From the NCBI RefSeq assembly GCF_024347455.1, contig NZ_AP025483.1:3348001-3412000 (forward strand): 64,000 nucleotides of DNA, given 5' to 3'. Positions 8,126 to 17,930 of this stretch are shown piece by piece (within the stretch, counting starts at the first letter, position 1; every line of letters begins with the position of its first letter). Under the pieces are notes generated by a model that was not told the DNA's origin, searched no databases, and was given only the letters and a program-made list of their open reading frames with translations. A program made the translations under genes and the position numbers. Source of the DNA: Vibrio echinoideorum (GTDB lineage Bacteria > Pseudomonadota > Gammaproteobacteria > Enterobacterales > Vibrionaceae).

Positions 8126-9532
8126 TTATACCTCTGCACAGCCCCATTCAGGGAAGTGCTTACGCACGTAGGCGTTCAAGTCTTTTTCTGATGGAGAGTA
8201 GACACGGCCTTTTTCTTTTTCACCCGGTACCGATGCAACCATACCCGCACCCACTGTCACATTATTATGACGGTCAATCACAATGAATGACCCCGTTTGT
8301 GGCAGTGTTTGGTAAGTATCAACAGCGATCTTGTCCGTCAATACAACCTCAGACAAAGCAATCTCGTTAAGGTCTAACGTTTCACTCTCTTCGGCGTGCT
8401 GTTTTAATGTATTGACATCAATTTTATGAGGGATGCCAGTCACTTTACCTACACAAGATTTGGTCGCAAACTTAAAAATGTATTCTTTATGCGTACGCAT
8501 TGGGTTCTCACCCATCCATACGACGTAAGCATTGACCTGATTGGTGACTTTAGGCTCATGACCGTTGTGCACCAGCATATCACCGCGTGACACATCAATC
8601 TCATCTTCAAGAATCAACGTGATCGCTTGACCAGGACGTGCGGTATCCAGCTCACCATCAAAGGTATAAATGGACTTTACGCGAGAGCTCTTACCTGATG
8701 GCAGCGCTGTCACTTCATCGCCCACTTGCACCAAACCAGACGCGAGCGTGCCACAGAAGCCACGGAAGTTTAGGTTAGGACGATTCACGTATTGCACCGG
8801 GAAGCGCATGTGTTCAAGGTCTTTATCTTGGTCAATTTTGACGGTTTCAAGCAGCTTCATCAGCGTTGCACCTAGATACCAATCCATCGCTTCACTTGGT
8901 TTCACCACGTTGTCTCCGTTAAGGGCTGAAATTGGCACAAAACGGATATCATCGATGTTGAAGTTCTTCGCCATTTTACGGTAATCAGCCTTAATCTTCT
9001 GATACACCTCTTGGCTATAGTCCATCAAGTCCATTTTGTTGACAGCGACAATGATGTGCTTAATACCCAACAAGCTACAGATATAGCTGTGACGGCGGGT
9101 TTGAGTCTGAATACCGTAACGAGCATCAACCATTACAATTGCTAACTCACAAGTAGAAGCGCCCGTCACCATATTACGCGTGTACTGCTCGTGTCCTGGA
9201 GTATCGGCGATGATGAACTTACGCTTATCCGTTGAGAAGTAGCGGTATGCTACATCAATCGTAATACCTTGCTCTCGTTCTGACTGCAGACCATCCACCA
9301 AAAGCGCCAGATCAAAATCACCATCGGTGGTGTTGAATTTCTGAGAATCTTTCTCAATCGCCGCCATTTGGTCTTCGTAAATCAACTTTGAATCGTAAAG
9401 TAGACGACCAATCAATGTAGACTTACCATCATCAACGTTACCGCAAGTGAGGAAACGCAATAAATCTTTGTTTTCATGAACTTTCAGATACGCTTCGATA
9501 TCCGATGCGATAAGCTCTGAGCTGTGAGACAT
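8126..9532 (-). CDS. cysN: Sulfate adenylyltransferase large (GTPase) subunit CysN
   Basis: CysN couples GTP hydrolysis to formation of adenosine 5'-phosphosulfate by CysD. The 468-residue protein shows the GTPase motifs: G1 GNVDDGKST at residues 31-39, the switch and effector segment [17 protein letters not shown]3 [11 protein letters not shown] and G4 NKMD. Two EF-Tu-like beta-barrel domains follow. The length is normal for a CysN without a fused APS kinase. Its position is unusual: cysN normally follows cysD directly, whereas here cysC and a DHH gene lie between and a further 142-bp gap precedes cysN, which may therefore have its own promoter. Confidence 0.96.
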   Translation of the reverse strand: MSHSSELIASDIEAYLKVHENKDLLRFLTCGNVDDGKSTLIGRLLYDSKLIYEDQMAAIEKDSQKFNTTDGDFDLALLVDGLQSEREQGITIDVAYRYFSTDKRKFIIADTPGHEQYTRNMVTGASTCELAIVMVDARYGIQTQTRRHSYICSLLGIKHIIVAVNKMDLMDYSQEVYQKIKADYRKMAKNFNIDDIRFVPISALNGDNVVKPSEAMDWYLGATLMKLLETVKIDQDKDLEHMRFPVQYVNRPNLNFRGFCGTLASGLVQVGDEVTALPSGKSSRVKSIYTFDGELDTARPGQAITLILEDEIDVSRGDMLVHNGHEPKVTNQVNAYVVWMGENPMRTHKEYIFKFATKSCVGKVTGIPHKIDVNTLKQHAEESETLDLNEIALSEVVLTDKIAVDTYQTLPQTGSFIVIDRHNNVTVGAGMVASVPGEKEKGRVYSPSEKDLNAYVRKHFPEWGCAEV

Positions 9533-9674
9533 ATCGTTCTCCTAATCTTATTTTTCAGGCTTCGATGCCCTGTATAATTGGGTTGTCAACTCGAATGCTT
9601 TGCACTCTAGAGTACGGGAGCCTTAGCTCCACATTGCAGAGGGTGACTGTGTACCTTCCGCAATTACATTTCAT

Positions 9675-10637
9675 TTAATGGGCGTAATACGCTGACAACG
9701 TGTTAATGAATTTATGCTTGTCATCGAGCGTTAACGCGTTAATGCCTGCGGCTGCTCTACGGCCGCCACCAGTTGGAAACGATGAACAGATGTCATCCGC
9801 CCCCACACGGTTGTTCAATGGTGCACGCACGCTCACCGTGTAATCTTGCTCACTCGCGTTTAGCGTTAGTACAGCATGCGCTAGGTCAGGGCTTTGATTT
9901 GCAAGCTCGTTGCCAAATACGCCGCTGATGCGTCTTGCCCACGCTTCACACGGCAGCTCAAACACTTTGCACTGCGTGTCCGAGTAAGTTGGCGTGGTGC
10001 TCAACACTTGGTTACGGTCTAGCTCGTAGCCTTTCTTCAGTGTGTGATACGGCGAGCTTTCATCATCGAGTAGCGATAACGGGTCAACGTAGGCTGTCAA
10101 TTGTTGATACAGGTCTAAAGGCTCAATGTGCAAATCATTCAACGCTGCGCCATAGCCGTTGTAGTTAATCAACGTACCCAGCTCTTTTAAGAACTCGGTT
10201 TCTGATTCGGTTAAGCTAATATCTTGTGCTAGCTTATTGGCTGAAGCAAACAGGTTGTCACCAAACGCGGCCGCAACAGCCCATTTAGCGTACTGTCCCC
10301 CTAGGCGATCATTAATCAGTAAACTGGTGCACACTTCTGCATCCAAATTAATTAGTGCATCTAGGTTGTCTGACGATGGGATATCGCCACTGCGGTGGTG
10401 GTCGCAATAAAACACTTTCACGTTGTTTTGCAAAAGAGCTTCCAGTTCTGGTAGGTTTTTCTCCATGGATATATCCAGCGCCGTCACTGATCTGGCGTTG
10501 TCGATATCCACTTGTTTTAACAGTTTGATATCACGCTTCACGCCGGTAATCAAAGTAGACTCTTTTGGCCCAGCGAATCGCAATTGCAACAAGGCAATGA
10601 TGCCGTCGGCATCACCGTTAAATACGTCATAATGCAT
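9675..10637 (-). CDS. DHH-family phosphoesterase, possible PAP phosphatase
   Basis: The 320-residue protein is a DHH/DHHA1-type phosphoesterase. Motif I is GDADG (residues 8-12), an Asp lies in TALDIS, the signature CDHHRSG has DHH at 79-81, and the C-terminal DHHA1-like motif is GGGRRAAAGI (from 290), with Arg where many members have His. Family members cleave phosphodiester or phosphomonoester bonds with Mn2+; NrnA-type members hydrolyse pAp and nanoRNA. The ATG overlaps the cysC stop by one base (TAATG), so it is translationally coupled to the APS kinase. I infer a role in removing the sulfotransferase by-product PAP, in place of CysQ. This substrate is not shown by sequence alone; an oligoribonuclease-like role is the main alternative. 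Confidence 0.8.
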   Translation of the reverse strand: MHYDVFNGDADGIIALLQLRFAGPKESTLITGVKRDIKLLKQVDIDNARSVTALDISMEKNLPELEALLQNNVKVFYCDHHRSGDIPSSDNLDALINLDAEVCTSLLINDRLGGQYAKWAVAAAFGDNLFASANKLAQDISLTESETEFLKELGTLINYNGYGAALNDLHIEPLDLYQQLTAYVDPLSLLDDESSPYHTLKKGYELDRNQVLSTTPTYSDTQCKVFELPCEAWARRISGVFGNELANQSPDLAHAVLTLNASEQDYTVSVRAPLNNRVGADDICSSFPTGGGRRAAAGINALTLDDKHKFINTLSAYYAH

Positions 10638-11284
10638 TAAGCATGCTCTCCTAGTTGTAAATAGCCTTTCTTCTCAAGTTCAGCTACGACAAAATCCGCG
10701 CACGCTTCAATCGATAGATCTGCCGTATACAGATGGATTTCAGGGTTTACCGGTGCTTGGTATTCTGAGTCGATGCCTGTGAAGTGTTTAATCTCACCAG
10801 CACGTGCTTTCTTGTAGAGCCCTTTAGGGTCACGTGCTTCACACACCTCTAGCGGTGTATCGACAAACACTTCAAGAAATCCGCCTTCAGTTACCAATTC
10901 ATGCACTTGTTGGCGATCAGAAATAAACGGCGATATAAACGCAGTTAACACGATATTACCCGCATCAACGAACAGCTTAGCTACCTCACCAATGCGGCGG
11001 ATGTTTTCAATGCGGTCTGTATCTGAAAAACCTAAATCTTTATTAAGGCCATGGCGCACATTATCGCCATCAAGTAGATAACTGTACTTGCCCATTTGCA
11101 GCAGTTTACTTTCAACGGCATTTGCAACGGTCGATTTACCGGAACCACTTAAACCAGTGAACCAAAGTATTACAGGCTTTTGCCCTTTTTGAGCTACACG
11201 GTCTTCATGGGTCACCGTTGAGTTGTGCCACACTACATCATCACTCACCGAGTCATTATTTTTATATTGGTATGGAGTCGTCAT
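10637..11284 (-). CDS. cysC: Adenylylsulfate (APS) kinase CysC
   Basis: CysC phosphorylates APS at the 3' position to give PAPS, the sulfate donor for sulfotransferases and the substrate of PAPS reductase. The 215-residue protein has a Walker A loop GLSGSGKST at residues 44-52, the [17 protein letters not shown] substrate motif and the FISPF segment, all typical. It starts 6 bases after cysD and overlaps the following DHH gene by one base, showing tight co-translation. Length is normal. Confidence 0.97.
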   Translation of the reverse strand: MTTPYQYKNNDSVSDDVVWHNSTVTHEDRVAQKGQKPVILWFTGLSGSGKSTVANAVESKLLQMGKYSYLLDGDNVRHGLNKDLGFSDTDRIENIRRIGEVAKLFVDAGNIVLTAFISPFISDRQQVHELVTEGGFLEVFVDTPLEVCEARDPKGLYKKARAGEIKHFTGIDSEYQAPVNPEIHLYTADLSIEACADFVVAELEKKGYLQLGEHA

Positions 11285-11290
11285 AACCGT

Positions 11291-12205
11291 TTAGAAATAC
11301 CCTTCGCGTTTCTTCTTCTCCATTGAGCCAGAAGAATCATGATCAATGGCACGGCCTTGGCGTTCAGACGTTGTGGTTAGTAGCATCTCTTGGATAATTT
11401 CTGGCAGCGTCGCGGCTTCGGACTCTACCGCTCCCGTCAACGGGTAACAGCCAAGCGTGCGGAAGCGGACCATCTTCTCTTCAATCACTTCGCCTTCTTT
11501 GAGCTCCATACGTTCATCGTCTTTCATTATGAGCATGCCGTCACGCTTAATCACTGGACGTTTTGCCGCTAGGTATAATCCTGGGATTTCAATGTTCTCT
11601 AGGTAGATGTATTGCCAGATATCCAGCTCAGTCCAGTTTGACAAAGGGAACACGCGAATGCTCTCGCCTTTATTTACCTTGCCGTTATACACATTCCATA
11701 GCTCAGGACGTTGATTCTTTGGATCCCAGTGATGATGCTCATCGCGGAAGGAATAGACACGCTCTTTGGCGCGAGACTTTTCTTCATCACGGCGTGCGCC
11801 TCCAAATGCAGCATCAAAGCCATGCTTGTCCAGAGCTTGCTTCAAGCCTTGGGTTTTCATGATGTCAGTATGTACAGAGCTGCCATGGACAAATGGGCTG
11901 ATGTCCATCTCTACTCCTTCAGGGTTTTGATGCACAATCAACTTCATACCCACTTTTTCCGCCATATAGTCACGAAACTGAATCATTTCTTTGAACTTCC
12001 ACGTGGTATCTACGTGCATTAACGGGAACGGAGGCGTCGCTGGCGCAAATGCTTTTTGCGCTAGGTGGAGCATCACCGAAGAATCTTTACCGACAGAATA
12101 TAGCATTACCGGGTTATCAAACTCAGCGGCAACCTCACGCATGATATAAATAGACTCAGCTTCTAGTTGCTTTAGATGAGTCATACGCTCTGGAGAAACA
12201 TTCAT
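11291..12205 (-). CDS. cysD: Sulfate adenylyltransferase small subunit CysD
   Basis: CysD is the ATP-pyrophosphatase-type subunit that transfers AMP to sulfate. The 304-residue protein is full length, with the PP-loop [12 protein letters not shown] around residue 36-47, the [14 protein letters not shown] motif and the [15 protein letters not shown] segment. It lies 18 bases downstream of the SLC13-like permease and 6 bases upstream of cysC, so the three form one transcription unit on the minus strand. Confidence 0.97.
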   Translation of the reverse strand: MNVSPERMTHLKQLEAESIYIMREVAAEFDNPVMLYSVGKDSSVMLHLAQKAFAPATPPFPLMHVDTTWKFKEMIQFRDYMAEKVGMKLIVHQNPEGVEMDISPFVHGSSVHTDIMKTQGLKQALDKHGFDAAFGGARRDEEKSRAKERVYSFRDEHHHWDPKNQRPELWNVYNGKVNKGESIRVFPLSNWTELDIWQYIYLENIEIPGLYLAAKRPVIKRDGMLIMKDDERMELKEGEVIEEKMVRFRTLGCYPLTGAVESEAATLPEIIQEMLLTTTSERQGRAIDHDSSGSMEKKKREGYF

Positions 12206-12223
12206 TTCAAAGAAGTCCTTAAG

Positions 12224-14029
12224 TTACAATCCAATAAAGGCAGGTATTGCGGTTAACACAATCACGCCATAAAGCAGGCACATCGGCACACCTACTTTCA
12301 CAAAATCTTGCAGTTTATACTGACCCGCATTAAACACCATCAGGTTAGTTTGGTAGCCATACGGGCTAATAAAACTGGCACTGGCGCCAAACGCTACTGC
12401 AAGTATATACGCTTGGGGGTTTGCAGATAAACTCGAAGCCAATTCGACTCCAATAGGAAGTACGAGTGCAGCCGCCGCATTGTTAGTGACCAACTCTGTC
12501 ATTAACCACGCCAACAAATAAACAACAATCAAGCCCGTCAGTGGAGTAAACAAATAATCATATGAATGAACCATTGTTTCTAGCCCCCCCAAAGCACCAC
12601 TATTCGTTAAAGCCTGAGACAAGAGCAGGGCGGAGGATATAATTAACCAAATATTTTTAGGTAAACGCTGCAGAACCTCATTAGCCGTTAAACACCCGGA
12701 CAACAAAAGTGCACCTAATAAGATCAACATCACTTTAAAAAGAGACACAACACCTAACGCCGCCAACAAGATAGAACCGAGAAACCCAACAACAGTCAGC
12801 TTTTCTCTCCAACCACTTAAGCACTGATCCGTTTCAACTTCGCTCAATAAGTAAAAATTCTTACGGATATTATTTCTTGAATAGTGATCGTTTCCCACTG
12901 CAAGCACTAAGTAGTCACCAGCCTCAAGCGTTACCTCACCAAGCTTCCCCGACAACGCCACGCCATCGCGTTTAATCGCAACGACAGCAGCATCAAACAA
13001 AGCACGAAAGCCTGAATGTTTAAGTGTTTTTCCGACCAGGTTACTTTCCGGTTTAATTACCACTTCGGAGAGGTTATCGAGGGGTAAACCACTATTACTC
13101 GCAAACAAAGAAAGGCCATTGAACTCCCTTAGTATCGTGATCTTCTTCACATCACCACTAAACAACAAGCGATCATTGGGTGCAATAATCTCCTGGGGGG
13201 TAACAGGCGAAATCAAGCGCCCCTCTCTCAATATTTCAACCAAAAATAAGGACTCTAAATGTCGAAGACCGTTCTGTTCTACAGACTTTCCGATTAGATC
13301 CGAATCTGAAGCGACTTCAGTATCAATAATATAGTCACGAATCTGAACTTGGCCCTTATCGTACTCTGGCAATGATGGGCTTAATACAAACAAAAGCGCC
13401 CCACAACCCACCACCAAACATAAGCCCACAATGGTAAAGTCGAAAAACCTCAAACTGGGTAAACCTGAGTCGATAACCAAACTATTGACGATTAAGTTAG
13501 TGGACGTTCCAACTAAGGTTAAGGTTCCACCTAGTATGGCAGCATAAGAAAGAGGGATAAGTAGTTTACTGGCTTTGTGATGCGGGTTGTTGCGAATCGG
13601 TGCCAACATAGTGGAAACGACCGCAGTATTGTTCAATATCGCTGAAGAAAAAGTGGTTAAGCTGAATAACCTGAGCAAGGTGAGACGATAATTAGGTCCA
13701 ATAACATAGTTGGTAACTACTCTTAGTAGCTTCGTTTTCTCTAATGCTACAGAGCAAATAATCAACAGCATCAAAGTTAATAAACCCATATTTGAAAAGC
13801 TTTGGATAACCTGCTCTGTCGTAACAAGAGAGCTAGTAAAAAGCACTAACAACAATACACCAAACACTCTATCAGACTGAGATTGAAAGCGTATCAAGCC
13901 GCAAATTGTTGCAACGAACAAGCCAAGTACTTGAACAGCAGGATTCATTAACCAATCAAGCAAAACCAATGCTCCAAATAAACGAACTAAGGTATGAGAA
14001 TACAAACACCAAAGAGAACAGCCTATCAT
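12224..14029 (-). CDS. SLC13/DASS-type anion permease with two RCK_C domains, probable sulfate importer
   Basis: The 601-residue protein has the two-half architecture of the SLC13 (divalent anion:sodium symporter) family. Hydrophobic segments flank a central soluble part of about residues 230-395 that contains two TrkA-C (RCK_C) domains (LIGKSVEQNGL..., LVGKTLKHSGF...). Family signatures include LNNTAVVSTMLAPI in the first half and TNNAAAALVLPIG in the second. Placement directly upstream of cysDC argues for sulfate uptake feeding PAPS synthesis. The start is uncertain: an ATG at 13948 (MNPAVQVLGLF) would remove 27 residues and looks more like typical family members. Neither start has a strong ribosome binding site. 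Confidence 0.88.
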   Translation of the reverse strand: MIGCSLWCLYSHTLVRLFGALVLLDWLMNPAVQVLGLFVATICGLIRFQSQSDRVFGVLLLVLFTSSLVTTEQVIQSFSNMGLLTLMLLIICSVALEKTKLLRVVTNYVIGPNYRLTLLRLFSLTTFSSAILNNTAVVSTMLAPIRNNPHHKASKLLIPLSYAAILGGTLTLVGTSTNLIVNSLVIDSGLPSLRFFDFTIVGLCLVVGCGALLFVLSPSLPEYDKGQVQIRDYIIDTEVASDSDLIGKSVEQNGLRHLESLFLVEILREGRLISPVTPQEIIAPNDRLLFSGDVKKITILREFNGLSLFASNSGLPLDNLSEVVIKPESNLVGKTLKHSGFRALFDAAVVAIKRDGVALSGKLGEVTLEAGDYLVLAVGNDHYSRNNIRKNFYLLSEVETDQCLSGWREKLTVVGFLGSILLAALGVVSLFKVMLILLGALLLSGCLTANEVLQRLPKNIWLIISSALLLSQALTNSGALGGLETMVHSYDYLFTPLTGLIVVYLLAWLMTELVTNNAAAALVLPIGVELASSLSANPQAYILAVAFGASASFISPYGYQTNLMVFNAGQYKLQDFVKVGVPMCLLYGVIVLTAIPAFIGL

Positions 14030-14276
14030 GGTGACGTTATAGGCTTAAGTATAGTGACACCATAAAACAGGGACATACAGGTGTCAGTTAATGGCTCTCG
14101 TCAACACTAAAACTAACGAACACTGACTTCGCTACGTAAAATGGTGGTTATAATTCAATAACCTAAGATCTGAACAGCCACATTCACTACACGTTATAGC
14201 CCCTTGCCTAAGCCTCGTTATCATACAAAACTGATTCTAAAAAACGTCAAAGATAGGTAAGAAAGCAAGAGGCAAA

Positions 14277-14876
14277 TTAAACGCGGTCGCCCGAGCCTTT
14301 GCCTAATACTGTTTGAATGATGTATTGGAAATACAATTTAGTATTCAACATGTTAATCATGTGTTGATCCCACTCCGCGAGTTTTTTCGGTGTCGACATG
14401 TCGATATCATTGATTTGAGCTAACCCAGTCACACCCGGTCTAACCGACAACACTCCTCTCGACTCTCTCTCGTCAATCAGCTCTTGCTGGTTAAACAGGC
14501 ATGGTCTTGGACCAACCAAACTCATTTCACCTTTAAGTACGTTGTATAACTGAGGAAGCTCATCCAGCTTGGTCTTACGCAGGAATCCACCGAGCTTAGT
14601 CACTGAACTCGCTCCAACTAAGTGAGTCGCTACAGACTTTGTCTCCACAGGCATTGTACGGAATTTCACCAAGGTGAAAGGTTTTTTGTTACGACCTACA
14701 CGGGTCTGAAAAAAGACAGGCGACCCCGTATCAAAGTAACCAAGGATACAAATAATAAGAAATACTGGCCATAGGAACAACAGACCAAAGAAAGCAAAAA
14801 CAAAATCTAACAAACGAATCAAAATATGTGTCCTATCAAATTCGGATTGAAAACATGGGGGCGCTATAAGCGCCAC
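14277..14876 (-). CDS. Membrane phosphoglycosyl transferase (WbaP/PglC-type sugar transferase)
   Basis: The 199-residue protein is a minimal monotopic phosphoglycosyl transferase. It has one N-terminal hydrophobic hairpin (VFAFFGLLFLWPVFLIICILG), then the family motifs KFRTM, DELPQLYNVLKGEMSLVGPRP and VRPGVTGLAQI. Such enzymes transfer a sugar 1-phosphate from a UDP-sugar to undecaprenyl phosphate and start polysaccharide synthesis at the cytoplasmic face. With the adjacent epimerase/reductase and the WbpM-type dehydratase it may use a 6-deoxy-HexNAc such as QuiNAc; this is inference. It follows the epimerase gene by 62 bases on the same strand. The 247-bp gap to the permease gene holds no gene that I can see. 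Confidence 0.92.
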   Translation of the reverse strand: MALIAPPCFQSEFDRTHILIRLLDFVFAFFGLLFLWPVFLIICILGYFDTGSPVFFQTRVGRNKKPFTLVKFRTMPVETKSVATHLVGASSVTKLGGFLRKTKLDELPQLYNVLKGEMSLVGPRPCLFNQQELIDERESRGVLSVRPGVTGLAQINDIDMSTPKKLAEWDQHMINMLNTKLYFQYIIQTVLGKGSGDRV

Positions 14877-14938
14877 TAATCAATAAAGGATACCTGAAGA
14901 ATTTATGGATAAGAAAGCCATAAGCTACCTAAAACGCA

Positions 14939-15883
14939 TCAATGCGACTTCAAGTAAGCTTCTACTGTGCTTTTGATCCCTTGTTCAAAACTTACAGGAG
15001 GTTTCCATCCCAAGATCTCTTTCGTCAAACCTATCTCAACCTGGAGGTTGCCACAGATCCTTTGAGCTATGTGCTTCTTTTTTAAAGCTGACGATCCAGC
15101 TTGTATCCAAGCCATTGGGATTGGAATTAATCGCGGTGATTTACCCATTGATTGAGCAATAGTCCGCATTAACTGAGTAGTCGACACATCGTGATCATCA
15201 GAAGCTAAGAAAGTATGCCCTGGAGCCAAAGGATGTTCACAACCCGTCAGTATCAAATCGGAAAGGTTATCCAAATAAACCAAGCTTCTCTGGTTCTTTA
15301 TAGCGCCGAACGGTAACGGAATGCCTTTGTCAATCAAACGCATCATAGATAAGAAATTCGCTTTTACGCCAGGCCCATAAACTAATGGTGGCCTAATGAT
15401 AACCATTTCTAATCCTGCCTCTTTTGAAAGCTTAGCCAACTCAACTTCGGCTTCATACTTGCTCAAGCCATAAGGGTCTTGTGGAGTATTCTTTAAATTC
15501 GGTTCAAAGGGTAAACTTGGCTCACTGAATTCACCGTTAACTTTAATAGAGCTGACAAATACAAACCTTTTAACGCCCGCTTCTGCAGCTTGCTTTGCTA
15601 AGTTCAATGTACCCAGCGTATTAATATCTCGATAGGCTATTAATGCATCTTGCTCGGTCTCATTGATTTGATGCACTCGAGCAGCACAGTGAACAATACA
15701 ATCGACACCTTCGAATGCACTAGACCAATCAGTAGAAGTGTCAATGGAAGGGACAACCAGGCTATTAGTTAGTGGCTCTATTTGCTGACGCACAACCGGA
15801 ATGACAGCCCAGTCACGCTCTCTGGCCAACTCAACAACTCTAGAGCCTACAAAACCAGTACTACCTGTGACCAAAATTTTCAT
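14939..15883 (-). CDS. NAD-dependent sugar epimerase/4-keto-reductase (extended SDR)
   Basis: The 314-residue protein is an extended short-chain dehydrogenase acting on a nucleotide sugar. The N-terminal Rossmann motif is GSTGFVGSR, with the catalytic FVSSIKV Ser region and a YGLSKYEAE (YxxxK) active site. It resembles the WbpV/WreQ type, 4-keto-6-deoxy-HexNAc reductases that complete UDP-QuiNAc, more than GalE, which is longer. This fits the divergent WbpM-like dehydratase and the downstream phosphoglycosyl transferase. A UDP-HexNAc 4-epimerase remains possible. Confidence 0.85.
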   Translation of the reverse strand: MKILVTGSTGFVGSRVVELARERDWAVIPVVRQQIEPLTNSLVVPSIDTSTDWSSAFEGVDCIVHCAARVHQINETEQDALIAYRDINTLGTLNLAKQAAEAGVKRFVFVSSIKVNGEFSEPSLPFEPNLKNTPQDPYGLSKYEAEVELAKLSKEAGLEMVIIRPPLVYGPGVKANFLSMMRLIDKGIPLPFGAIKNQRSLVYLDNLSDLILTGCEHPLAPGHTFLASDDHDVSTTQLMRTIAQSMGKSPRLIPIPMAWIQAGSSALKKKHIAQRICGNLQVEIGLTKEILGWKPPVSFEQGIKSTVEAYLKSH

Positions 15884-16055
15884 AATGCAAAAAGCCTAAC
15901 TATTGAGCAAATATCAAACAAGATTAACAGTAAAGGTACCGAGTGGCACATAACAATCAATTACAACTAGCTTACCGCACTCAACAACATTAAAATACAG
16001 TCTAAAAACTATAACTATCAAACTTAAGACGCTCAGTGGCTCGCTAAGGAACACC

Positions 16056-17921
16056 ATGATCAGACCAATACATATATTGCTTAATGCTAAACGCAAGAAC
16101 AAGCGTTTCATCAGTATTGGCTATGATATTTTCGCTATCGTGATTTCACTCTATCTAGCCATTGCCTTAAGGCTTGGAAATGCATTTTTTTCAGTCGAAA
16201 TAGAGGAACTAATCACTCTTTTTATTACTGTTTCAATCACAATTTATAGCTTCGTTAAATTAGGAATGTACCGAGCCGTCCTACGCTATATGATGCTACC
16301 AGCCGTTGGCAACATTTTCTTTGGGGTTATAATCTCGACCTTAGCTTTAATAATGAGCGGATTTTTTTTCCAATCGTTCATCCCTAGAAGTGTCCCATTT
16401 ATATATGCTGGCTTGGCTACCCTGACGCTAGGTGGCCCCAGAATACTTATCCGTTCAATTTATTATCACTGGTTTAAGCGCCAAAAGCCCAATGTGTTTA
16501 TTTATGGCGCAGGGGCTACCGGCCGCGACTTAACATATGCTCTGATTCAGGGGGATGAATACAATCCAGTCGTATTACTTGATGACGACCCTACAAAGTC
16601 AGGTCAAATATTATTTGGACTTAAGGTCCACCACCCAAGTGAATTTGAACACCTCCAATCACTTTATCAACCCGTAAAGCTGCTTTTAGCCATTAATGGG
16701 ATTAATAAAGGTGAGCGCTTGAGGTTGGTTGAAAAATTGTCACATTGGCCAATCGCAGTGCAATCAGTACCATCGGTAGAAGATATTGCAGCAGGGAAAG
16801 CAGCAGCTACTGACGTGAAAGATCTTGATGTCGCCGATCTACTTGGGAGAGCAGCCATTGACCCAGACAAGGAACTTTTAGCACAAAACATTTTTAATAA
16901 GAATGTGATGGTGACTGGCGCCGGTGGATCTATCGGTTCTGAGTTATGTCGTCAAATCATGTCACAGAAACCCAAAACACTTGTGCTGTTTGAGCTAAAT
17001 GAATACAACCTTTACAAAATCGATCAAGAACTCAATTCGACAAAGATCAACGTAAAAAGCGAGACTCGAATCGTCGCAGCTCTTGGCTCGGTTCAGAGAC
17101 AAAACCGCTTAGAAAAGTTGATGACAGCACATGAGGTTGAAACCGTTTATCATGCTGCAGCTTATAAGCATGTCCCTTTAGTTGAAGATAATATTGTTGA
17201 AGGTGTTCGTAACAATGTGTTTGGTACACTTGCTTGCGCTGAAGCTGCGATCCAAACAGGCGTGAAGAACTTTACTCTCATTTCAACAGATAAAGCTGTA
17301 AGACCAACTAACGTAATGGGCGCGACCAAACGCATGGCAGAGCTGGTTCTTCAAGCACTAGCCGATAAGCAGAAGACCACCAACTTTACAATGGTACGAT
17401 TTGGCAATGTCTTAGGCTCATCAGGTTCAGTAGTACCGTTGTTCAAGAAGCAAATTAAATGTGGCGGCCCTGTAACTGTCACTCACCCTGATATCATTCG
17501 TTACTTCATGTTGATCCCAGAGGCAGCACAGCTGGTCATTCAAGCTGGAACTATGGGTCACAACGGTCAAGTATTTGTGCTTGATATGGGAGAGCCAGTA
17601 AAAATACTCGATCTAGCAAAACGCATGATTCATTTAATGGGTATGCAAGAGAATGTAGAAGGCGACTCTCAAGAAGGCGATATTTCTATAAAGTTCACAG
17701 GATTACGTCCAGGAGAGAAACTCTATGAAGAGCTCTTAATTGGGGATAATGTGGAAGGCAGCGGCCATCAAAAGATAATGACGGCCAGAGAACAGATGTT
17801 AAGTTGGAGTGAAATGCAACCGCTACTTAACCAGCTGGATGTATGTTGCCATAACTTCGATGAAGAATGCATAATGCGGATTATACTCGATGCTCCTACA
17901 GGATACATCAAACAACAATAA
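16056..17921 (+). CDS. WbpM/FlaA1-type UDP-HexNAc 4,6-dehydratase, membrane-anchored
   Basis: The 621-residue protein has the long WbpM architecture. About four membrane segments occupy the first 135 residues, a first Rossmann region carries GAGATGR, and the C-terminal catalytic SDR domain begins with GAGGSIGSE. The active site has STDKAV and MGATKR, that is, the Met-xxx-Lys variant that replaces YxxxK in this family. The reaction converts UDP-GlcNAc to the 4-keto-6-deoxy sugar, precursor of QuiNAc, FucNAc and related sugars. An AAGGA ribosome binding site precedes the ATG. It is divergent from the epimerase and PGT genes and followed after 9 bases by a GT2 gene. Confidence 0.93.
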   Translation: MIRPIHILLNAKRKNKRFISIGYDIFAIVISLYLAIALRLGNAFFSVEIEELITLFITVSITIYSFVKLGMYRAVLRYMMLPAVGNIFFGVIISTLALIMSGFFFQSFIPRSVPFIYAGLATLTLGGPRILIRSIYYHWFKRQKPNVFIYGAGATGRDLTYALIQGDEYNPVVLLDDDPTKSGQILFGLKVHHPSEFEHLQSLYQPVKLLLAINGINKGERLRLVEKLSHWPIAVQSVPSVEDIAAGKAAATDVKDLDVADLLGRAAIDPDKELLAQNIFNKNVMVTGAGGSIGSELCRQIMSQKPKTLVLFELNEYNLYKIDQELNSTKINVKSETRIVAALGSVQRQNRLEKLMTAHEVETVYHAAAYKHVPLVEDNIVEGVRNNVFGTLACAEAAIQTGVKNFTLISTDKAVRPTNVMGATKRMAELVLQALADKQKTTNFTMVRFGNVLGSSGSVVPLFKKQIKCGGPVTVTHPDIIRYFMLIPEAAQLVIQAGTMGHNGQVFVLDMGEPVKILDLAKRMIHLMGMQENVEGDSQEGDISIKFTGLRPGEKLYEELLIGDNVEGSGHQKIMTAREQMLSWSEMQPLLNQLDVCCHNFDEECIMRIILDAPTGYIKQQ

Positions 17922-17930
17922 GGTTGAGAA

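Noticed and set aside
14055..14086. TGACACC/GGTGTCA inverted repeat upstream of the SLC13-like permease
   Set aside because: Seven-base arms 18 bases apart can occur by chance and no promoter boxes fit around them.
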